Shown: piece by piece, positions 34,120 through 44,074 of the stretch | How positions within the stretch are numbered: position 1 is the first letter of the stretch | How the letters are laid out: each line of letters opens with the position of its first letter | Source of the DNA: Varibaculum cambriense | GTDB lineage: Bacteria > Actinomycetota > Actinomycetes > Actinomycetales > Actinomycetaceae | Assembly: GCF_002848005.1 (NCBI RefSeq) | Contig: NZ_PKHX01000002.1 | Span: forward strand, 248,001 to 312,000 | Direction of reading: 5' to 3' | DNA: 64,000 bases | Notes under the pieces: model-generated | Database searches by the model: none | Told to the model about the DNA's origin: nothing | The model's input: the letters and a program-made list of their open reading frames with translations, nothing else | Program-made: the position numbers and the translations under genes

Positions 34120-35274
34120 CTAGTCTTTCTGCGAACTGCTATCTTCCGCCGCTTTAACCTTGCGCTCAATTAGATAATCTTTGCGTCCCGCGCGGCGCGC
34201 ACTATGTGCCAAGAAGGCCATTGCCAGCAGGATCAAACCCGCCATTAGCAGCATTCCCGATCCGCCCGACCAAGCCAAGTGATGCGCGATATTGGAAGGA
34301 AGTGCCTGATAGAAGTGGTCTTGTTGACCGGCATTATCCAGGGCAGTTAGTAGCGGCTGCAAACCGTTGGCAGTTTGTTCCGGAACTACCAGGAAGAACG
34401 CTCCCCCTACTGTCAAGGCCAATCCGGTAATAAAAGCACCCAGCGAAGAGAACCGGGCTATTAAGGCCAGCAGGAAGACCATGATGATCGTCACCACAAT
34501 TTCAACCCATTGACCGGCATTCAAACTGGAAGCAGGCAGCAAAACATCTCCACCGCGGGTACGCAAACGGGTGGCGACATCTAGAATTAGGTACCAGGTA
34601 ATCGGAACCATCACTAAAAACAGCAATAGCGACCAGATATGCGCTGCTGCTCGCGAAGGAACTGTAGGTTTGACCGTGGCGCCGTCAAAAATAGTATCTT
34701 CAAAACTCTTTTGCCGCTCAGCAGTAGTTAATACTTCCTCCGGTTCGGTTTCCTCTACCGAATCCCAGTGAGGCGACTCCTCCGCGACTGGCTCAGTCGG
34801 CTCGTCAGAGCTGTTCAGCAAAGAATAGCGTCGGTCAGCGGTGCTTTCCACTTCACTAGTGGAAGCGGGTTCCACCCCGGAGTCATCTTCGTCGGCCTCG
34901 CGGTTACGTGCGATCAGTGACTTGCGTTCAGGAGCCGGGGAAGCGGAGTCAGTAGCGTCTTCTGCAGCTGTAGGAGACGGGAGCACTTCTGCTGACTCGT
35001 CCTCGGCAGTAGCGTCCGCTTCCTGGCTTTCCGCGGTACCCGCAATCATGCTATCGGTATGCTCTAGCTGCTGAGAAGGAAGATTTTCTTCGCTTACCGA
35101 AGCTGCCTCGGAGCTGAGGCCGTCCCCCGCTATCAGGGAGTCGTTATCAGAGGGGGAAGCAGCGTGATGCTCGCCGGGGATCAAAGTATCTTCGGGAGCC
35201 TGCTCTTCTTCGCCTTCTTCTCCCACGAACCAAGTTCGGGTAGTGAAGTCGTTATCCGGCTCGTTCTTGCTCAT
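34120..35274 (-). CDS. Membrane protein with a long acidic tail and a repeated short motif
   Basis: 384 residues from ATG 35274, with GGAGG three bases before it. Residues 1 to about 205 are cytoplasmic, very rich in Glu, Asp and Ser, and likely disordered; four transmembrane segments fill the C-terminal part (about 208-370), followed by a basic tail. The acidic part carries a recurring motif of Ser/Thr, two hydrophobic residues, any residue, Gly: TWFVG (14), TLIPG (30), SLIAG (46), SMIAG (75), SLIAR (119), SLLN (151), TIFDG (194). This may be a series of docking or phosphorylation sites. No family assigned. It is transcribed alone, downstream of purA. Confidence 0.7.
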   Translation of the reverse strand: MSKNEPDNDFTTRTWFVGEEGEEEQAPEDTLIPGEHHAASPSDNDSLIAGDGLSSEAASVSEENLPSQQLEHTDSMIAGTAESQEADATAEDESAEVLPSPTAAEDATDSASPAPERKSLIARNREADEDDSGVEPASTSEVESTADRRYSLLNSSDEPTEPVAEESPHWDSVEETEPEEVLTTAERQKSFEDTIFDGATVKPTVPSRAAAHIWSLLLFLVMVPITWYLILDVATRLRTRGGDVLLPASSLNAGQWVEIVVTIIMVFLLALIARFSSLGAFITGLALTVGGAFFLVVPEQTANGLQPLLTALDNAGQQDHFYQALPSNIAHHLAWSGGSGMLLMAGLILLAMAFLAHSARRAGRKDYLIERKVKAAEDSSSQKD

Positions 35275-35406
35275 CTGACCTCCAACGAAATCGCGTAGTC
35301 TATACAACAGCCACGATAGATTATGAGAGCAGATTTCGCGGGAGACCGCGCCGCGCAACTAAAAAATAGTGACGCTAGGTAAGCAGTTAAGTTAGTGGCA
35401 GAAACA

Positions 35407-36693
35407 CTAGTCCAGTAGCTGATGACGCACGATAGTGGCGGCGCGGTCTGCTCCCACTCCCACTACACTAATGCGGCAGCCCGACAGCTCCTCTAGGCGG
35501 TGGATGTATTCCTGTGCCTTGGTCGGCAAATCCGCAAAGGTCTCACAGCCGGTGATATCTTCTTTCCAACCAGGTAGCATCTCGTAAATTGGCTGGGCAT
35601 GGTGGAAAGCAGTCTGATCGGCAGGGAGCTCCTCGAAACGCTGACCATCAACGTCATAAGCTACGCAAACCGGAATTTCATCGTATTTCGAAAGCACATC
35701 CAGCTTGGTAATCACCAGATCGGTGAGACCATTGACCCGAGCGGCGTAACGAGCAACGACCGAATCAAACCAGCCGGTACGCCGCGGACGTCCGGTAGTT
35801 ACCCCGAATTCACCGCCGGCACTACGTAGATCCTCGCCCTCTTTACCAAACAGTTCGGTGGGGAAGGGGCCTTCGCCTACGCGAGTGGTGTAAGCCTTGG
35901 CGATCCCGATAACTCGGTCAATACGAGTCGGTCCGATTCCCGACCCGGAGCAGGCACCACCCGCGGTACAAGAGGAGGAGGTTACGAAGGGATAGGTGCC
36001 ATGGTCAATATCTAGCATGGTGGCCTGACCGCCCTCTAAGAGAATGGTTTCTCCACGATCTAGAGCCAGGTTCAGCTCGGTGGTGCAGTCAAAAACCATG
36101 GGTCGCACTTTATCAGCATAAGAAAGCAGCTGATCAGAAATAGTTTCGGGATCAATAGGTTCTTCACCGAACTGTTTTTCGATCACAAAGTTCTTACCCG
36201 ACAGAGCGGAGCGAACCTTTTGCCGCAAGATTGATTCGTCAAAGAGATCCTGGATACGCAGGCCAATCCGGTTCATCTTATCCGCATAGGTAGGTCCAAT
36301 CCCGCGACCGGTAGTACCAATCTTGCGTTCGCCCAAAGACCGCTCTGCCAGTCCATCCATCACCTTGTTATAGGGGGGAATGATGTGGGCGTTGAGCGAA
36401 ACCTTTAGCCGCGAACAGTCGACCCCTGCCTCTTCCAACATCTTGATTTCCGCGAACATTACTTCCAGATCAACTACCACTCCGTTACCGATTACCGGGG
36501 TGACCGTGGGGGAGAGGATGCCGGCAGGAATCAGGTGTAAACCAAACTTTTGATCCCCGACTACAATGGTGTGACCAGCATTATTGCCGCCGTTGAACTT
36601 CACCACCCAGTCTACGCTCTGGCCAACTAGGTCGGTGACTTTACCCTTTCCTTCGTCTCCCCATTGGGCTCCGACAACAATCAGTGCGGGCAT
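35407..36693 (-). CDS. purA: Adenylosuccinate synthetase
   Basis: 428 residues, full length. Joins IMP and aspartate using GTP, the first step from IMP to AMP. GTP loop [14 protein letters not shown] (8-21), NNAGHT with catalytic His (38-43), [14 protein letters not shown] (about 130-143), and the aspartate loop [13 protein letters not shown] near 300. ATG 36693 has GAGGAAT upstream. It is followed by the acidic membrane protein gene after 132 bases, with no obvious terminator between. Confidence 0.97.
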   Translation of the reverse strand: MPALIVVGAQWGDEGKGKVTDLVGQSVDWVVKFNGGNNAGHTIVVGDQKFGLHLIPAGILSPTVTPVIGNGVVVDLEVMFAEIKMLEEAGVDCSRLKVSLNAHIIPPYNKVMDGLAERSLGERKIGTTGRGIGPTYADKMNRIGLRIQDLFDESILRQKVRSALSGKNFVIEKQFGEEPIDPETISDQLLSYADKVRPMVFDCTTELNLALDRGETILLEGGQATMLDIDHGTYPFVTSSSCTAGGACSGSGIGPTRIDRVIGIAKAYTTRVGEGPFPTELFGKEGEDLRSAGGEFGVTTGRPRRTGWFDSVVARYAARVNGLTDLVITKLDVLSKYDEIPVCVAYDVDGQRFEELPADQTAFHHAQPIYEMLPGWKEDITGCETFADLPTKAQEYIHRLEELSGCRISVVGVGADRAATIVRHQLLD

Positions 36694-36852
36694 GAACTAT
36701 TCCTCTCGAATAAGGATTGCGGCAAGGCCACCGACGAGATTTACTCGGCAGCGTTTGCACTCTTACTATCTGAGTTTATCCGTCTTGCGCTCGAGTTGGT
36801 AGCCGCATAGTTTTTCCTGAAACAATCTGCTATTTCTTATAAGGAGGACGCA

Positions 36853-36909
36853 TTGACCGAAAACCGCAGGAAAGTTCAGGCAAAAGGCTGCTTGCCGTTA
36901 CCATGGTGA
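36853..36909 (+). CDS. Possible 18-codon leader peptide coupled to cysS
   Basis: TTG 36853 follows a near-perfect AAGGAGGA site (36841-36848) and opens a frame of 18 codons, M-TENRRKVQAKGCLPLPW, that stops with TGA at 36907-36909, one base before the cysS ATG. cysS itself has no ribosome site of its own, so it may be translated by reinitiation after this ORF. One Cys codon is present (residue 13). It could regulate cysS by charging of tRNA-Cys, but a single Cys codon is a weak signal. The alternative is that the strong site acts for cysS at a distance. Confidence 0.4.
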   Translation: MTENRRKVQAKGCLPLPW

Positions 36910-36910
36910 C

Positions 36911-38356
36911 ATGAGCCTTCGCATTTATGATTCTGCCCGTCACCGCATCGTGGACTTTGAGCCGGTGAAAGCCGGACATGTAGGGATTTACCTGTGTGGA
37001 GCCACCGTCCAAGGCTCTCCCCACATTGGACACGTGCGTTCGGCAATTGCCTTTGATGTGCTGATTCGGTGGTTGCGCCGCAGTGGTTATCAGGTTACCT
37101 ATGTGCGTAACGTGACCGATATTGACGACAAGATCTTGAATAAATCCGCGGAGGCCGGCTGGGACTGGTGGGCTTGGGCCTATCGCTTCGAGCAAGAGTT
37201 CGCCGCCGCCTATCGCGCCCTGGGGGTGCTGCCTCCCACCTATGAACCGCGCGCCACCGGGCAGATTCCCGAACAAATCGCCCTCACCCAGCGTCTTATT
37301 GATGCGGGTCACGCCTATAGTGATGGCAACGGTAACGTCTATTTCGATGTTAAATCGTTAAAGGATTACGGCTCGCTTACCCGGCAAAAGCTCTCTGATA
37401 TGCGCACTACCGAGGACGAGAGCCAAATTGATAGCCAAATAGAGGCGGGCAAACGCGACCCGCGCGACTTCGCCCTCTGGAAAGCGGCGAAAGAAAGCGA
37501 ACCCGAAACCGCCAAATGGGATTCCCCCTGGGGTAAAGGGCGCCCCGGCTGGCATTTAGAGTGTTCGGCGATGTCGCGGCGCTACCTGGGCGAGGCTTTC
37601 GATATTCACGGGGGCGGGATTGATCTGCGTTTCCCCCATCATGAAAATGAGCAGGCGCAATCCCACGGCGCCGGCTGGCCCTTCGCTAAGTATTGGATGC
37701 ATAACGCCTGGGTAACCATTAAAGGCGAAAAAATGTCGAAATCACTGGGGAACTCCCTGGTGGTGTCGGAGATTTTGAAGACCACGCCGGCGGCGGTGCT
37801 TCGCTTGGCCTTGGGAACTACTCACTACCGTTCGACTGTGGAATATTCCCCGGAAACCTTGGAGCAGGCCGGTGAAACCTGGAATAAGTTTGCTTCTTCT
37901 CTGGCGCGTTTTGCCCAGGTGGCTCCCGAAGTCGGTCAAGCGAGCCCTCAAGAGTTAGCAGCTGCCCTCCTCCCGGAAGCTTTTTGTGAAGCTATGGACG
38001 ATGATCTTAATATCGCGGCTGCTCAAGCGGTGATACACGAGAAAATCAAGCAGGCAAATACCGCTTTTGAAAGCGGGAAAACTGACGAGGGCGCGGAGGT
38101 CGCCATCCAAATTCGCGCCATGCTAGAGATCTTGGGTCTTGATCCCCTCTCGGCGCAATGGCGGGAAGCAGACAGTGGAAACGATTCTGCCGCTGCATCT
38201 GCCTTAGAAAAACTGGTTGCTGACCAGCTGGAACAGCGTCTCCAAGCACGCAAAGAAAAGGATTGGGTGCGCGCGGACGGGATTCGTGACCGCTTAAGCG
38301 CGGCCGGGATAGTTATTGAGGACGGAGCTAGCGGCTCCACTTGGCATTTAGGTTAG
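36911..38356 (+). CDS. cysS: Cysteinyl-tRNA synthetase
   Basis: 481 residues. Class I synthetase charging tRNA-Cys. Zinc ligand in [12 protein letters not shown]-type motif PHIGHVRSA near residue 37, a WHLECSAMS zinc region near 216 and [15 protein letters not shown] near 236, then [12 protein letters not shown] near 272. The C-terminal anticodon-binding domain ends with the usual [20 protein letters not shown] block. ATG 36911 has no Shine-Dalgarno of its own but lies one base after the small ORF at 36853-36909. The rRNA methyltransferase gene follows within nine bases of the stop, a conserved pairing. Confidence 0.96.
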   Translation: MSLRIYDSARHRIVDFEPVKAGHVGIYLCGATVQGSPHIGHVRSAIAFDVLIRWLRRSGYQVTYVRNVTDIDDKILNKSAEAGWDWWAWAYRFEQEFAAAYRALGVLPPTYEPRATGQIPEQIALTQRLIDAGHAYSDGNGNVYFDVKSLKDYGSLTRQKLSDMRTTEDESQIDSQIEAGKRDPRDFALWKAAKESEPETAKWDSPWGKGRPGWHLECSAMSRRYLGEAFDIHGGGIDLRFPHHENEQAQSHGAGWPFAKYWMHNAWVTIKGEKMSKSLGNSLVVSEILKTTPAAVLRLALGTTHYRSTVEYSPETLEQAGETWNKFASSLARFAQVAPEVGQASPQELAAALLPEAFCEAMDDDLNIAAAQAVIHEKIKQANTAFESGKTDEGAEVAIQIRAMLEILGLDPLSAQWREADSGNDSAAASALEKLVADQLEQRLQARKEKDWVRADGIRDRLSAAGIVIEDGASGSTWHLG

Positions 38357-38364
38357 GGGTTGGC

Positions 38365-39354
38365 ATGGCAGTTCGCGGAGATCACCACGGCAGAATGAAG
38401 CGTAGCGATAAGAAGGGTGCCCCTAAAGGCAGCGGCGGCAATAAACGCGGGTTGCGGGCGAAAGGACCGACCCCGAAAGCAGAAAATCGCCCTTACCATG
38501 CGGCTTATCGCGCCCGGATCCAAAAAGAGCGGCGGGAAGAAACGCAAGCAGCTCAACGTAAGGCGCGTGCCAAACGCTCCCTAATCCAGGTGCGGCGGGG
38601 GCATCAACTAATCGCCGGACGCAACCCGGTGTTGGAAGCCTTAGAATCTGATATCCCCGTGACCCGGGTGTTCGTGGCAGGTAACCTGGCGGCTAATAAG
38701 AAACTTTCCCTGCTGCTTGGCAAAGCCAGTGCGCAAGGGGCGCCCATCGTGGAAGTTCCCCGCTCCGATTTGGATCTAGCTACCGAGGGCGCAGTCCATC
38801 AAGGCGTTGCCCTGGAGGTGCCTGAGTTTGAGTACACCGATCTCGCTGAGCTCTTTGAAAACGCTGAGAAAAAGCAGACTAAACCACTGATTGTGCTGCT
38901 AGATGGGGTAACTGACCCGCATAACCTGGGGGCGATTGTGCGTAGTGCCGCTGCCTTTGGAGCTAGTGGGGTAGTGATTCCCGGCCGGCGTAGCGCCTCG
39001 ATGAACGTCACTGCTTGGAAAGCTTCTGCCGGAGCCGCCGCGCGCCTGCCGATTGCCCGGGTATCCAACCTGGTAAATGCGATTCGGCAGTGTAAAGAGC
39101 AAGGATGTTTCGTGTTGGGGCTAGATGGTGGCGGCACCTCCTCGGTGCGCGATTCAGGACTCGCAGACGGTCCTTTAGCGCTAGTTACCGGAGCAGAGGG
39201 CGAGGGGATTTCCCGCTTGGTGAAGGAAAACTGCGATCTGCTGACCCGAATTGAGATTTCCTCTGAGGTGGAATCTTTGAATGCTGCGGTCGCCACGGGG
39301 ATTGCCTTATTCGAAGTGGCGGCAGTGCGGAGGGAAAAAGCCGCGCTTGCTTAA
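38365..39354 (+). CDS. rlmB: 23S rRNA (guanosine-2'-O-)-methyltransferase RlmB-type (SPOUT)
   Basis: 329 residues from ATG 38365, with AGGGG upstream. Residues 1-80 are very basic, Lys/Arg/Gly-rich (RNA contact or disordered), then the substrate-binding domain starting at GRNPVLEALE, then the SPOUT knot: motif 1 HNLGAIVRSAAAFGASGVVI, motif 2 LVTGAEGEGISRL and motif 3 EISSEVESLNAAVATGIALFE. These are typical of TrmH/RlmB enzymes methylating ribose 2'-OH with S-adenosylmethionine. Which rRNA base is modified cannot be proved from sequence; an aminoglycoside/thiostrepton-type resistance enzyme is an unlikely alternative. Starts nine bases after cysS. Confidence 0.88.
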   Translation: MAVRGDHHGRMKRSDKKGAPKGSGGNKRGLRAKGPTPKAENRPYHAAYRARIQKERREETQAAQRKARAKRSLIQVRRGHQLIAGRNPVLEALESDIPVTRVFVAGNLAANKKLSLLLGKASAQGAPIVEVPRSDLDLATEGAVHQGVALEVPEFEYTDLAELFENAEKKQTKPLIVLLDGVTDPHNLGAIVRSAAAFGASGVVIPGRRSASMNVTAWKASAGAAARLPIARVSNLVNAIRQCKEQGCFVLGLDGGGTSSVRDSGLADGPLALVTGAEGEGISRLVKENCDLLTRIEISSEVESLNAAVATGIALFEVAAVRREKAALA

Positions 39355-40052
39355 GAGTTGTAACCCAGCAGACGGAGAGTGGCAACCACGGTACAGACAA
39401 TCGCAAATAAGCTCGCTAAAGCGCAGAAAATGCGGGGCCATAAGGGAGTAACCTTTTTGCGCCAAAGATAAAACACCAGCACCAGGGCAAAAATCCCTAG
39501 GAAGAACCCGAGAGGAACCAGCAGGGCAGTTGCGCTGCACGCTATCCCAAACGCAATTGGCAAGAAATAGGAGAGGAAGTTGTGCCGGATACGTTCGGAG
39601 CTAATTAGCGACTCAATTTTACTGTCCAAAAAATCTGATCTTACGGGCGCAGCGGGCACGGTCTCTCCCCATCCCACCAGGTTCCCATATTTACGCAGTA
39701 GGCGAGCATCCTCAAAGCGAACCCGGGCGGCCGCCTTTCCCCAGGGAACTGGGCTATTTTCCGCAGCCTCTGCCGCCTGAATAACTTGCGCTCCGTTTCC
39801 AGCTTTAATCACTGTCATATCCGCATCGGCGATAGCTACCACCTGTTGGGGATCCCCCAGATAGGCATAAAGCTGCTCTAGGGTATAGGGCGCGGGTAGG
39901 GAAGCGTTTTCCTCCATTTCCGTTACTGCCAGCCGAACCGATCCTATTATTTGGTTGCGACGCAGGATCGGGGTAAGGGAAAGTAAGGATGCCAGGGTTT
40001 GAAAATACTGATCAAGTGGGGAAAGCTGCGCCTGGGTCTGCAAGCATCTCAC
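39351..40052 (-). CDS. Membrane protein of unknown function
   Basis: About 233 residues if GTG 40052 is used; TTG 40043 is equally possible, and the frame stays open to 40226, which would overlap the brnQ start and leave no promoter space. The first ~130 residues are soluble (SPLDQYFQTLASLLSLTPIL and an Ala-rich QVIQAAEAAENS stretch); two hydrophobic hairpins at the C-terminus (FLPIAFGIACSATALLVPLG and IFCALASLFAIVCTVVATLR) make a membrane anchor. No family recognised. It overlaps the last four bases of rlmB tail to tail. Confidence 0.5.
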   Translation of the reverse strand: MRCLQTQAQLSPLDQYFQTLASLLSLTPILRRNQIIGSVRLAVTEMEENASLPAPYTLEQLYAYLGDPQQVVAIADADMTVIKAGNGAQVIQAAEAAENSPVPWGKAAARVRFEDARLLRKYGNLVGWGETVPAAPVRSDFLDSKIESLISSERIRHNFLSYFLPIAFGIACSATALLVPLGFFLGIFALVLVFYLWRKKVTPLWPRIFCALASLFAIVCTVVATLRLLGYNS

Positions 40053-40210
40053 CTCACCTGCTTCAGAAAAACGCGCCAAGTAGGCGCAATTGTAAACATG
40101 TTGCTGAAAATATGTTAACCCAGTATCCCAGAATGGAAGATTATTTTGAATAGCAGCTGGTCTTTGCGAAACTGGAACGGTTAAAAAAATAAGAGTGGGG
40201 ATTTCACACA

Positions 40211-41653
40211 ATGAATAGCAAGACACGAGTTCTCAATGTGCTGGTTACGGGATTGGCGCTGTTCGCCATGTTTTTTGGGGCTGGCAACCTGATTTTTCCA
40301 GTAATGATTGGGGTGGAATCGGGAGTTGAACAAGTTCCCGCCACCATTGGCTTTATGCTTACCGGCGTGCTCCTGCCCATGGCCGGTATGATTGCTGCCG
40401 CTACCTCCTCTTCGGGAGTACTGGGGATTATTGAACGCATCTCTCACTACCCCGGTCTAGTGTTTTGCTGGCTGATCTTTTTATCGACCGGGATGCTGTA
40501 CGCGATTCCGCGTACCGCTGCCGCTTCTTTCTCGATGTCATTCCAGGCCTCCACCGGGGACTCGCACCTGGCACTATTTATTTACACTCTGGTATTTTTC
40601 GGCATCGCCGGTTACCTGTGTTTAAATCCGCGTAACGTTTTGGATCGCATTGGAGGTCTGTTAACCCCGGCGCTATTGATTCTGCTGGCGGTAATGATTA
40701 TTGCCGCGGTAGCTACTATGGATCCTTCGCAAGCGGCTCCGATTGAAAAATACGCTTCCACCCCGACTTTGAAGGGTATTTTTGACGGTTACGGTACTTT
40801 GGATGCCATCGCCTCCTTTGTATTCGGGGTAGTGATTATCCGCGCGCTGCGGCAAAAAGGATTCCAACCCGGAAGGCAACTTTTCGGGGTTACTGCTCTT
40901 TCGGGAGTGATCGCCGCTTTCTTCCTCGGACTGGTCTATTTCGGGCTGTCGATGGTGGGCTCACGTGTGGGACGCCTAAATCCCGACGTTAAGGACGGAG
41001 GGGAAGGGCTAGCGTTCGCAGCGCAGCACCTGTTTGGACCGACTGGTCGGGTAATCTTGGGCGCCATCGCTATCTTGGCCTGTCTAACTACTGCCATTGG
41101 GCTAGTTGAGGCTTCGACCCAGTTCTTTAGGGGATTGTTCCCCCAGGTTTCCCGTCCGGTGTGGGTAGTGCTGCACGTGATTGTTTCTTTAGCGATTGCA
41201 AACCTGGGGCTAGAGGCATTGGTGAACGTGATTGTTCCGGTAATGATGTTCTGCTACCCCATCACCATCATGCTGGTAGTTACCTGCATCCTGGACATTT
41301 TCATCCCCGGCCACATGTTCTGGGCTTACCGTTTATCGGTGTGGTTAGCCGCGTTCTTTGGTCTTTTCGATGGCTTGAAGGCTGCCGGGGTATTGGAGGA
41401 GTGGATTGACAGTACCATTCCGCTGGCTTCGCTAGGGTTAGGTTGGCTAATCCCCTCCCTGGTTATGTTGGCGCTCGGTCTGATTATCGATATTGCCCAA
41501 GGTCGCATGAAACAGCAATACGACTATGATGCGGTGGCGCGGGAACGCAACCAATCTTTGGTAAGTGCCGGCTTGGCGTTCAATGAAGAGGAACTAGATG
41601 AAGTCGCTAAACCGCAGGAAAACGCGACCGAAAAACCCGATTCGGACAACTAA
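40211..41653 (+). CDS. brnQ: Branched-chain amino acid:cation symporter, BrnQ family
   Basis: 480 residues with about twelve hydrophobic segments, the normal LIVCS family topology. Diagnostic start: GLALFAMFFGAGNLIFPVMIG (the FGAGNLIFP motif) near residue 16; then LTGVLLPMAGMIAAAT and a PRTAAASFSMSF block near 98. It imports Leu, Ile and Val with Na+ or H+. The C-terminal ~45 residues are charged (EEELDEVAKPQENATEKP), cytoplasmic. The stop overlaps the tadC stop by four bases on the other strand. Confidence 0.93.
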   Translation: MNSKTRVLNVLVTGLALFAMFFGAGNLIFPVMIGVESGVEQVPATIGFMLTGVLLPMAGMIAAATSSSGVLGIIERISHYPGLVFCWLIFLSTGMLYAIPRTAAASFSMSFQASTGDSHLALFIYTLVFFGIAGYLCLNPRNVLDRIGGLLTPALLILLAVMIIAAVATMDPSQAAPIEKYASTPTLKGIFDGYGTLDAIASFVFGVVIIRALRQKGFQPGRQLFGVTALSGVIAAFFLGLVYFGLSMVGSRVGRLNPDVKDGGEGLAFAAQHLFGPTGRVILGAIAILACLTTAIGLVEASTQFFRGLFPQVSRPVWVVLHVIVSLAIANLGLEALVNVIVPVMMFCYPITIMLVVTCILDIFIPGHMFWAYRLSVWLAAFFGLFDGLKAAGVLEEWIDSTIPLASLGLGWLIPSLVMLALGLIIDIAQGRMKQQYDYDAVARERNQSLVSAGLAFNEEELDEVAKPQENATEKPDSDN

Positions 41654-42183
41654 AGATTTTCTAGGCCTGCCAAAATTACCGGCACTATTCCCAGGAGGAT
41701 AAATGCCGGTAATTGGCAGATTCCTAAGGGAATAACTAACCGTACCGAGAGTTTTTGGGCAGCCTGACGGGCGCGTTGGTCTTTACTGGCGCGCACCCGC
41801 AGTCCGGATCCTTTCAGTAACGCCTCTGGCGCTACTCCATCTTTCCAAGCAGGTTCGAGTGCGGCAGAAAGATACTGCGCCCACTCGGGACAGGTATCCC
41901 CACGCTGCAACAAGCTCCAAGCGGAGTTCCATTCCACTCCGAAGATCAACGCGCGGGAAACCGCTGCCAGGCGAGGTTCTCTAATGGCAGTTGCCAGGGC
42001 ACTTAAGACACGCGGGATCGCGGCGCCCCCCGCCAGTCCGGCACTTGCCAAGTCCAGAATTACGGCCGGATCAATAGCGCCGTATCGCTTATTTTCCTTT
42101 CTAGATTTGCGTGAGGCTACTGCGGGTAAAAACCAGGGTAGGGCGCCCACGAATACCGAGATTCCCAGGATAAACACTTTCAA
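41650..42183 (-). CDS. tadC: Tad secretion membrane protein, TadC-like
   Basis: 177 residues from TTG 42183, which overlaps the tadB stop as TTGA; the frame is open to 42219 but that start has no support. Type II secretion F-domain pattern: one N-terminal helix, an Ala-rich cytoplasmic helical part (DPAVILDLASAGLAGGAAIPRVLSAL), and a C-terminal hairpin of hydrophobic segments (VRLVIPLGICQLPAFILLGIVPVILAG). It should form the membrane platform with TadB. In Actinobacteria this gene is normally followed by flp, tadE and tadF; here it is followed directly by the opposite-strand brnQ. Confidence 0.82.
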   Translation of the reverse strand: MKVFILGISVFVGALPWFLPAVASRKSRKENKRYGAIDPAVILDLASAGLAGGAAIPRVLSALATAIREPRLAAVSRALIFGVEWNSAWSLLQRGDTCPEWAQYLSAALEPAWKDGVAPEALLKGSGLRVRASKDQRARQAAQKLSVRLVIPLGICQLPAFILLGIVPVILAGLENL

Positions 42184-42854
42184 GCCTTCTCTGCTTGCGC
42201 TACTAAGCGAAACATCCAAAACATCCCGGTTAACAGCGCGATCAGGCCAGCCAAGGCGCTGATAGTTCCTAATCCCCCAGCAAGTATTGCATTTAGCGGA
42301 TTGGCTCCTAGCAGGGATCCCAGGGCGATTCCTCCCAAAGGCAAAAGTCCTAAAATAGTGGCGGAAGCTTTCGGGGCAGTCAGTGCCAGTTTCCGAGAAC
42401 GTGCGGCATTAGCTGCTTCCGTAAGAGAATCAGCGCAACCGGTTAACACCCCGGCTAAGGGTGCGCCGACTGCTTCGGAAAAACGGACAGCCGCCAGGAG
42501 TCCAGTTAAAGAAGCCTGCTCCCAAGAAGTTAAATATGGTTGGATCGCCGCCTGAATATCTGTGGAAGTGGCAGTTTTCGGAGGGGAAAACCCGTGGCGG
42601 GGCAAACTTTTTATCCAGGCAGAATCAGGATCAGCTCCGGCGTTAAGGCGGCTCGCGACCTCGACGACAGCCGCTGCTAGTTGGGGTTTAGGTTGGAAGC
42701 GACGCCTCAAAAACCCGGCAAATTTCGTAATCGATCCCGCTATTTTCGGCAGAGGTAGGCGGCGGTTTTGCGGCGGACGAGCATCCGGTAGATGCCAAGG
42801 TAGGCTCCCAAGCGTTAGGAAAAGTCCCATTAAGGTCGCAGTTTTCCAGTTCAC
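42180..42854 (-). CDS. tadB: Tad secretion membrane protein, TadB-like
   Basis: 224 residues. An N-terminal hydrophobic segment, a helical F-domain (ASLTGLLAAVRFSEAVGAPLAGVL followed by RSRKLALTAPKASATILGLLPLGGIALG), and a last pair of helices. The first four bases overlap the tadA stop (ATGA), and its stop overlaps the tadC start. Middle gene of the inner-membrane platform pair in the compact ssd-tadA-tadB-tadC operon. Confidence 0.82.
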   Translation of the reverse strand: MNWKTATLMGLFLTLGSLPWHLPDARPPQNRRLPLPKIAGSITKFAGFLRRRFQPKPQLAAAVVEVASRLNAGADPDSAWIKSLPRHGFSPPKTATSTDIQAAIQPYLTSWEQASLTGLLAAVRFSEAVGAPLAGVLTGCADSLTEAANAARSRKLALTAPKASATILGLLPLGGIALGSLLGANPLNAILAGGLGTISALAGLIALLTGMFWMFRLVAQAEKA

Positions 42855-44074
42855 GATACCTCCTCAAGATGATCGAAATCCATATCTACCAGTTGTGATA
42901 GTTTTTGATATCCCGCGCCCCGAAGTAACTGCCCCGCAGGACTAACTTTGAGTGCTAGCTGCGCCGCCAGGTGGGAATGATCCCAAATAGGCACCCCAAC
43001 TTCGGAGATATAACGTCGGGTGCTTCCCCGTTCCGTTAAGCGGCGAATCTGTAAAAAGGCATCTACTCCGGCTGTCACCTGCGCCCCTACGGTAGATTCC
43101 GGCATTAATGCCAACGCCCCTAACGCAACCAGACGGGCGGGAACTTCGGTAACCGCATTGGCGTGTACCGTAGCCCAGGTACCTTCGTGACCCGTGTTCA
43201 TAGCAGAAAGAACTTCGCGCACCTCTGCGCCGCGGCATTCCCCCAGTACAATCCGATCCGGGCGCATCCTCATAGCCGCGCGCACCAGGGTAGACATCGG
43301 AACTGCACCTACCCCTTGCACATTAGCGCTGCGTTCTTGCAAATGAACTAGGTGGGGGTGGGAAGGGAAAAGCTCGGAAACTTCCTCGATACAAACAATC
43401 CGCTGATTTGGAGGCACCAATTCCAACAGGGCAGATAGCAGCGTAGTTTTCCCCGAACCGGTTGACCCGGAAATAAAACAGGAAGCTCGTCGGGAAATTA
43501 ATGCCGTCACCACCGGCGCTAACGCCGCAGATACGGTTCCTGATTCCACCAATTGGGTAAAGTTTAGACCTTGAGCTCGCGGGCATCGCAAAGAAATAAC
43601 CGGAGAGGGAACCGCTAGGGGCGGCAGTACCGCATGGAGCCTAATGCCGCCCGGCAAAGTACCGTCTGCGATTGGCGCGGCATCGTCTAGACGCTTTCCG
43701 GCAGCCCCTGCCAGCCTGACTGCGAGGGTACGTAGGTTGCCGAGAGAACCAAAATTTAGTTTGGTTTTACACAGACCGCCACCGCTATCTACCCACACTT
43801 GCTGCGGGCCATTGATCAAAACATCGGTTACCTGTGGGTCTTGTAGGAGAGATGCCAGCTCGGAACCAAAACCGGAAAGTTCTGCATTTATAGCCGCCAA
43901 GTTTCCAAGTAGCTGTGACGCTCCCGCCGCCGGCGCGCTTTCCCGGCGGATTACCTCTGCCGGAGCTGCACCCGAGGCCACCAGCAGGCGGGTATCCCGG
44001 TTAGTTTGGGAACTTGGCGGCTGCGGGGCTGTCCCCTTGGTTAAGGTTAGTAGCCATTTTTTGAAATCTTTCAT
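42851..44074 (-). CDS. tadA: Tad secretion ATPase, TadA/CpaF
   Basis: 407 residues from ATG 44074, overlapping the upstream stop as ATGA. A PilT/VirB11-type hexameric ATPase driving pilus assembly. N-terminal domain with SLLQDPQVTDVLINGPQQVWVDSGGG; Walker A GSTGSGKTTLLSALLEL; Asp-box region IVCIEEVSELFP; His-box VHANAVTEVP and the block RPDRIVLGECRGAEVREVLSAMNTGHEGT. All catalytic motifs are intact, so the motor could still work even though no pilin gene is nearby. Confidence 0.92.
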   Translation of the reverse strand: MKDFKKWLLTLTKGTAPQPPSSQTNRDTRLLVASGAAPAEVIRRESAPAAGASQLLGNLAAINAELSGFGSELASLLQDPQVTDVLINGPQQVWVDSGGGLCKTKLNFGSLGNLRTLAVRLAGAAGKRLDDAAPIADGTLPGGIRLHAVLPPLAVPSPVISLRCPRAQGLNFTQLVESGTVSAALAPVVTALISRRASCFISGSTGSGKTTLLSALLELVPPNQRIVCIEEVSELFPSHPHLVHLQERSANVQGVGAVPMSTLVRAAMRMRPDRIVLGECRGAEVREVLSAMNTGHEGTWATVHANAVTEVPARLVALGALALMPESTVGAQVTAGVDAFLQIRRLTERGSTRRYISEVGVPIWDHSHLAAQLALKVSPAGQLLRGAGYQKLSQLVDMDFDHLEEVS

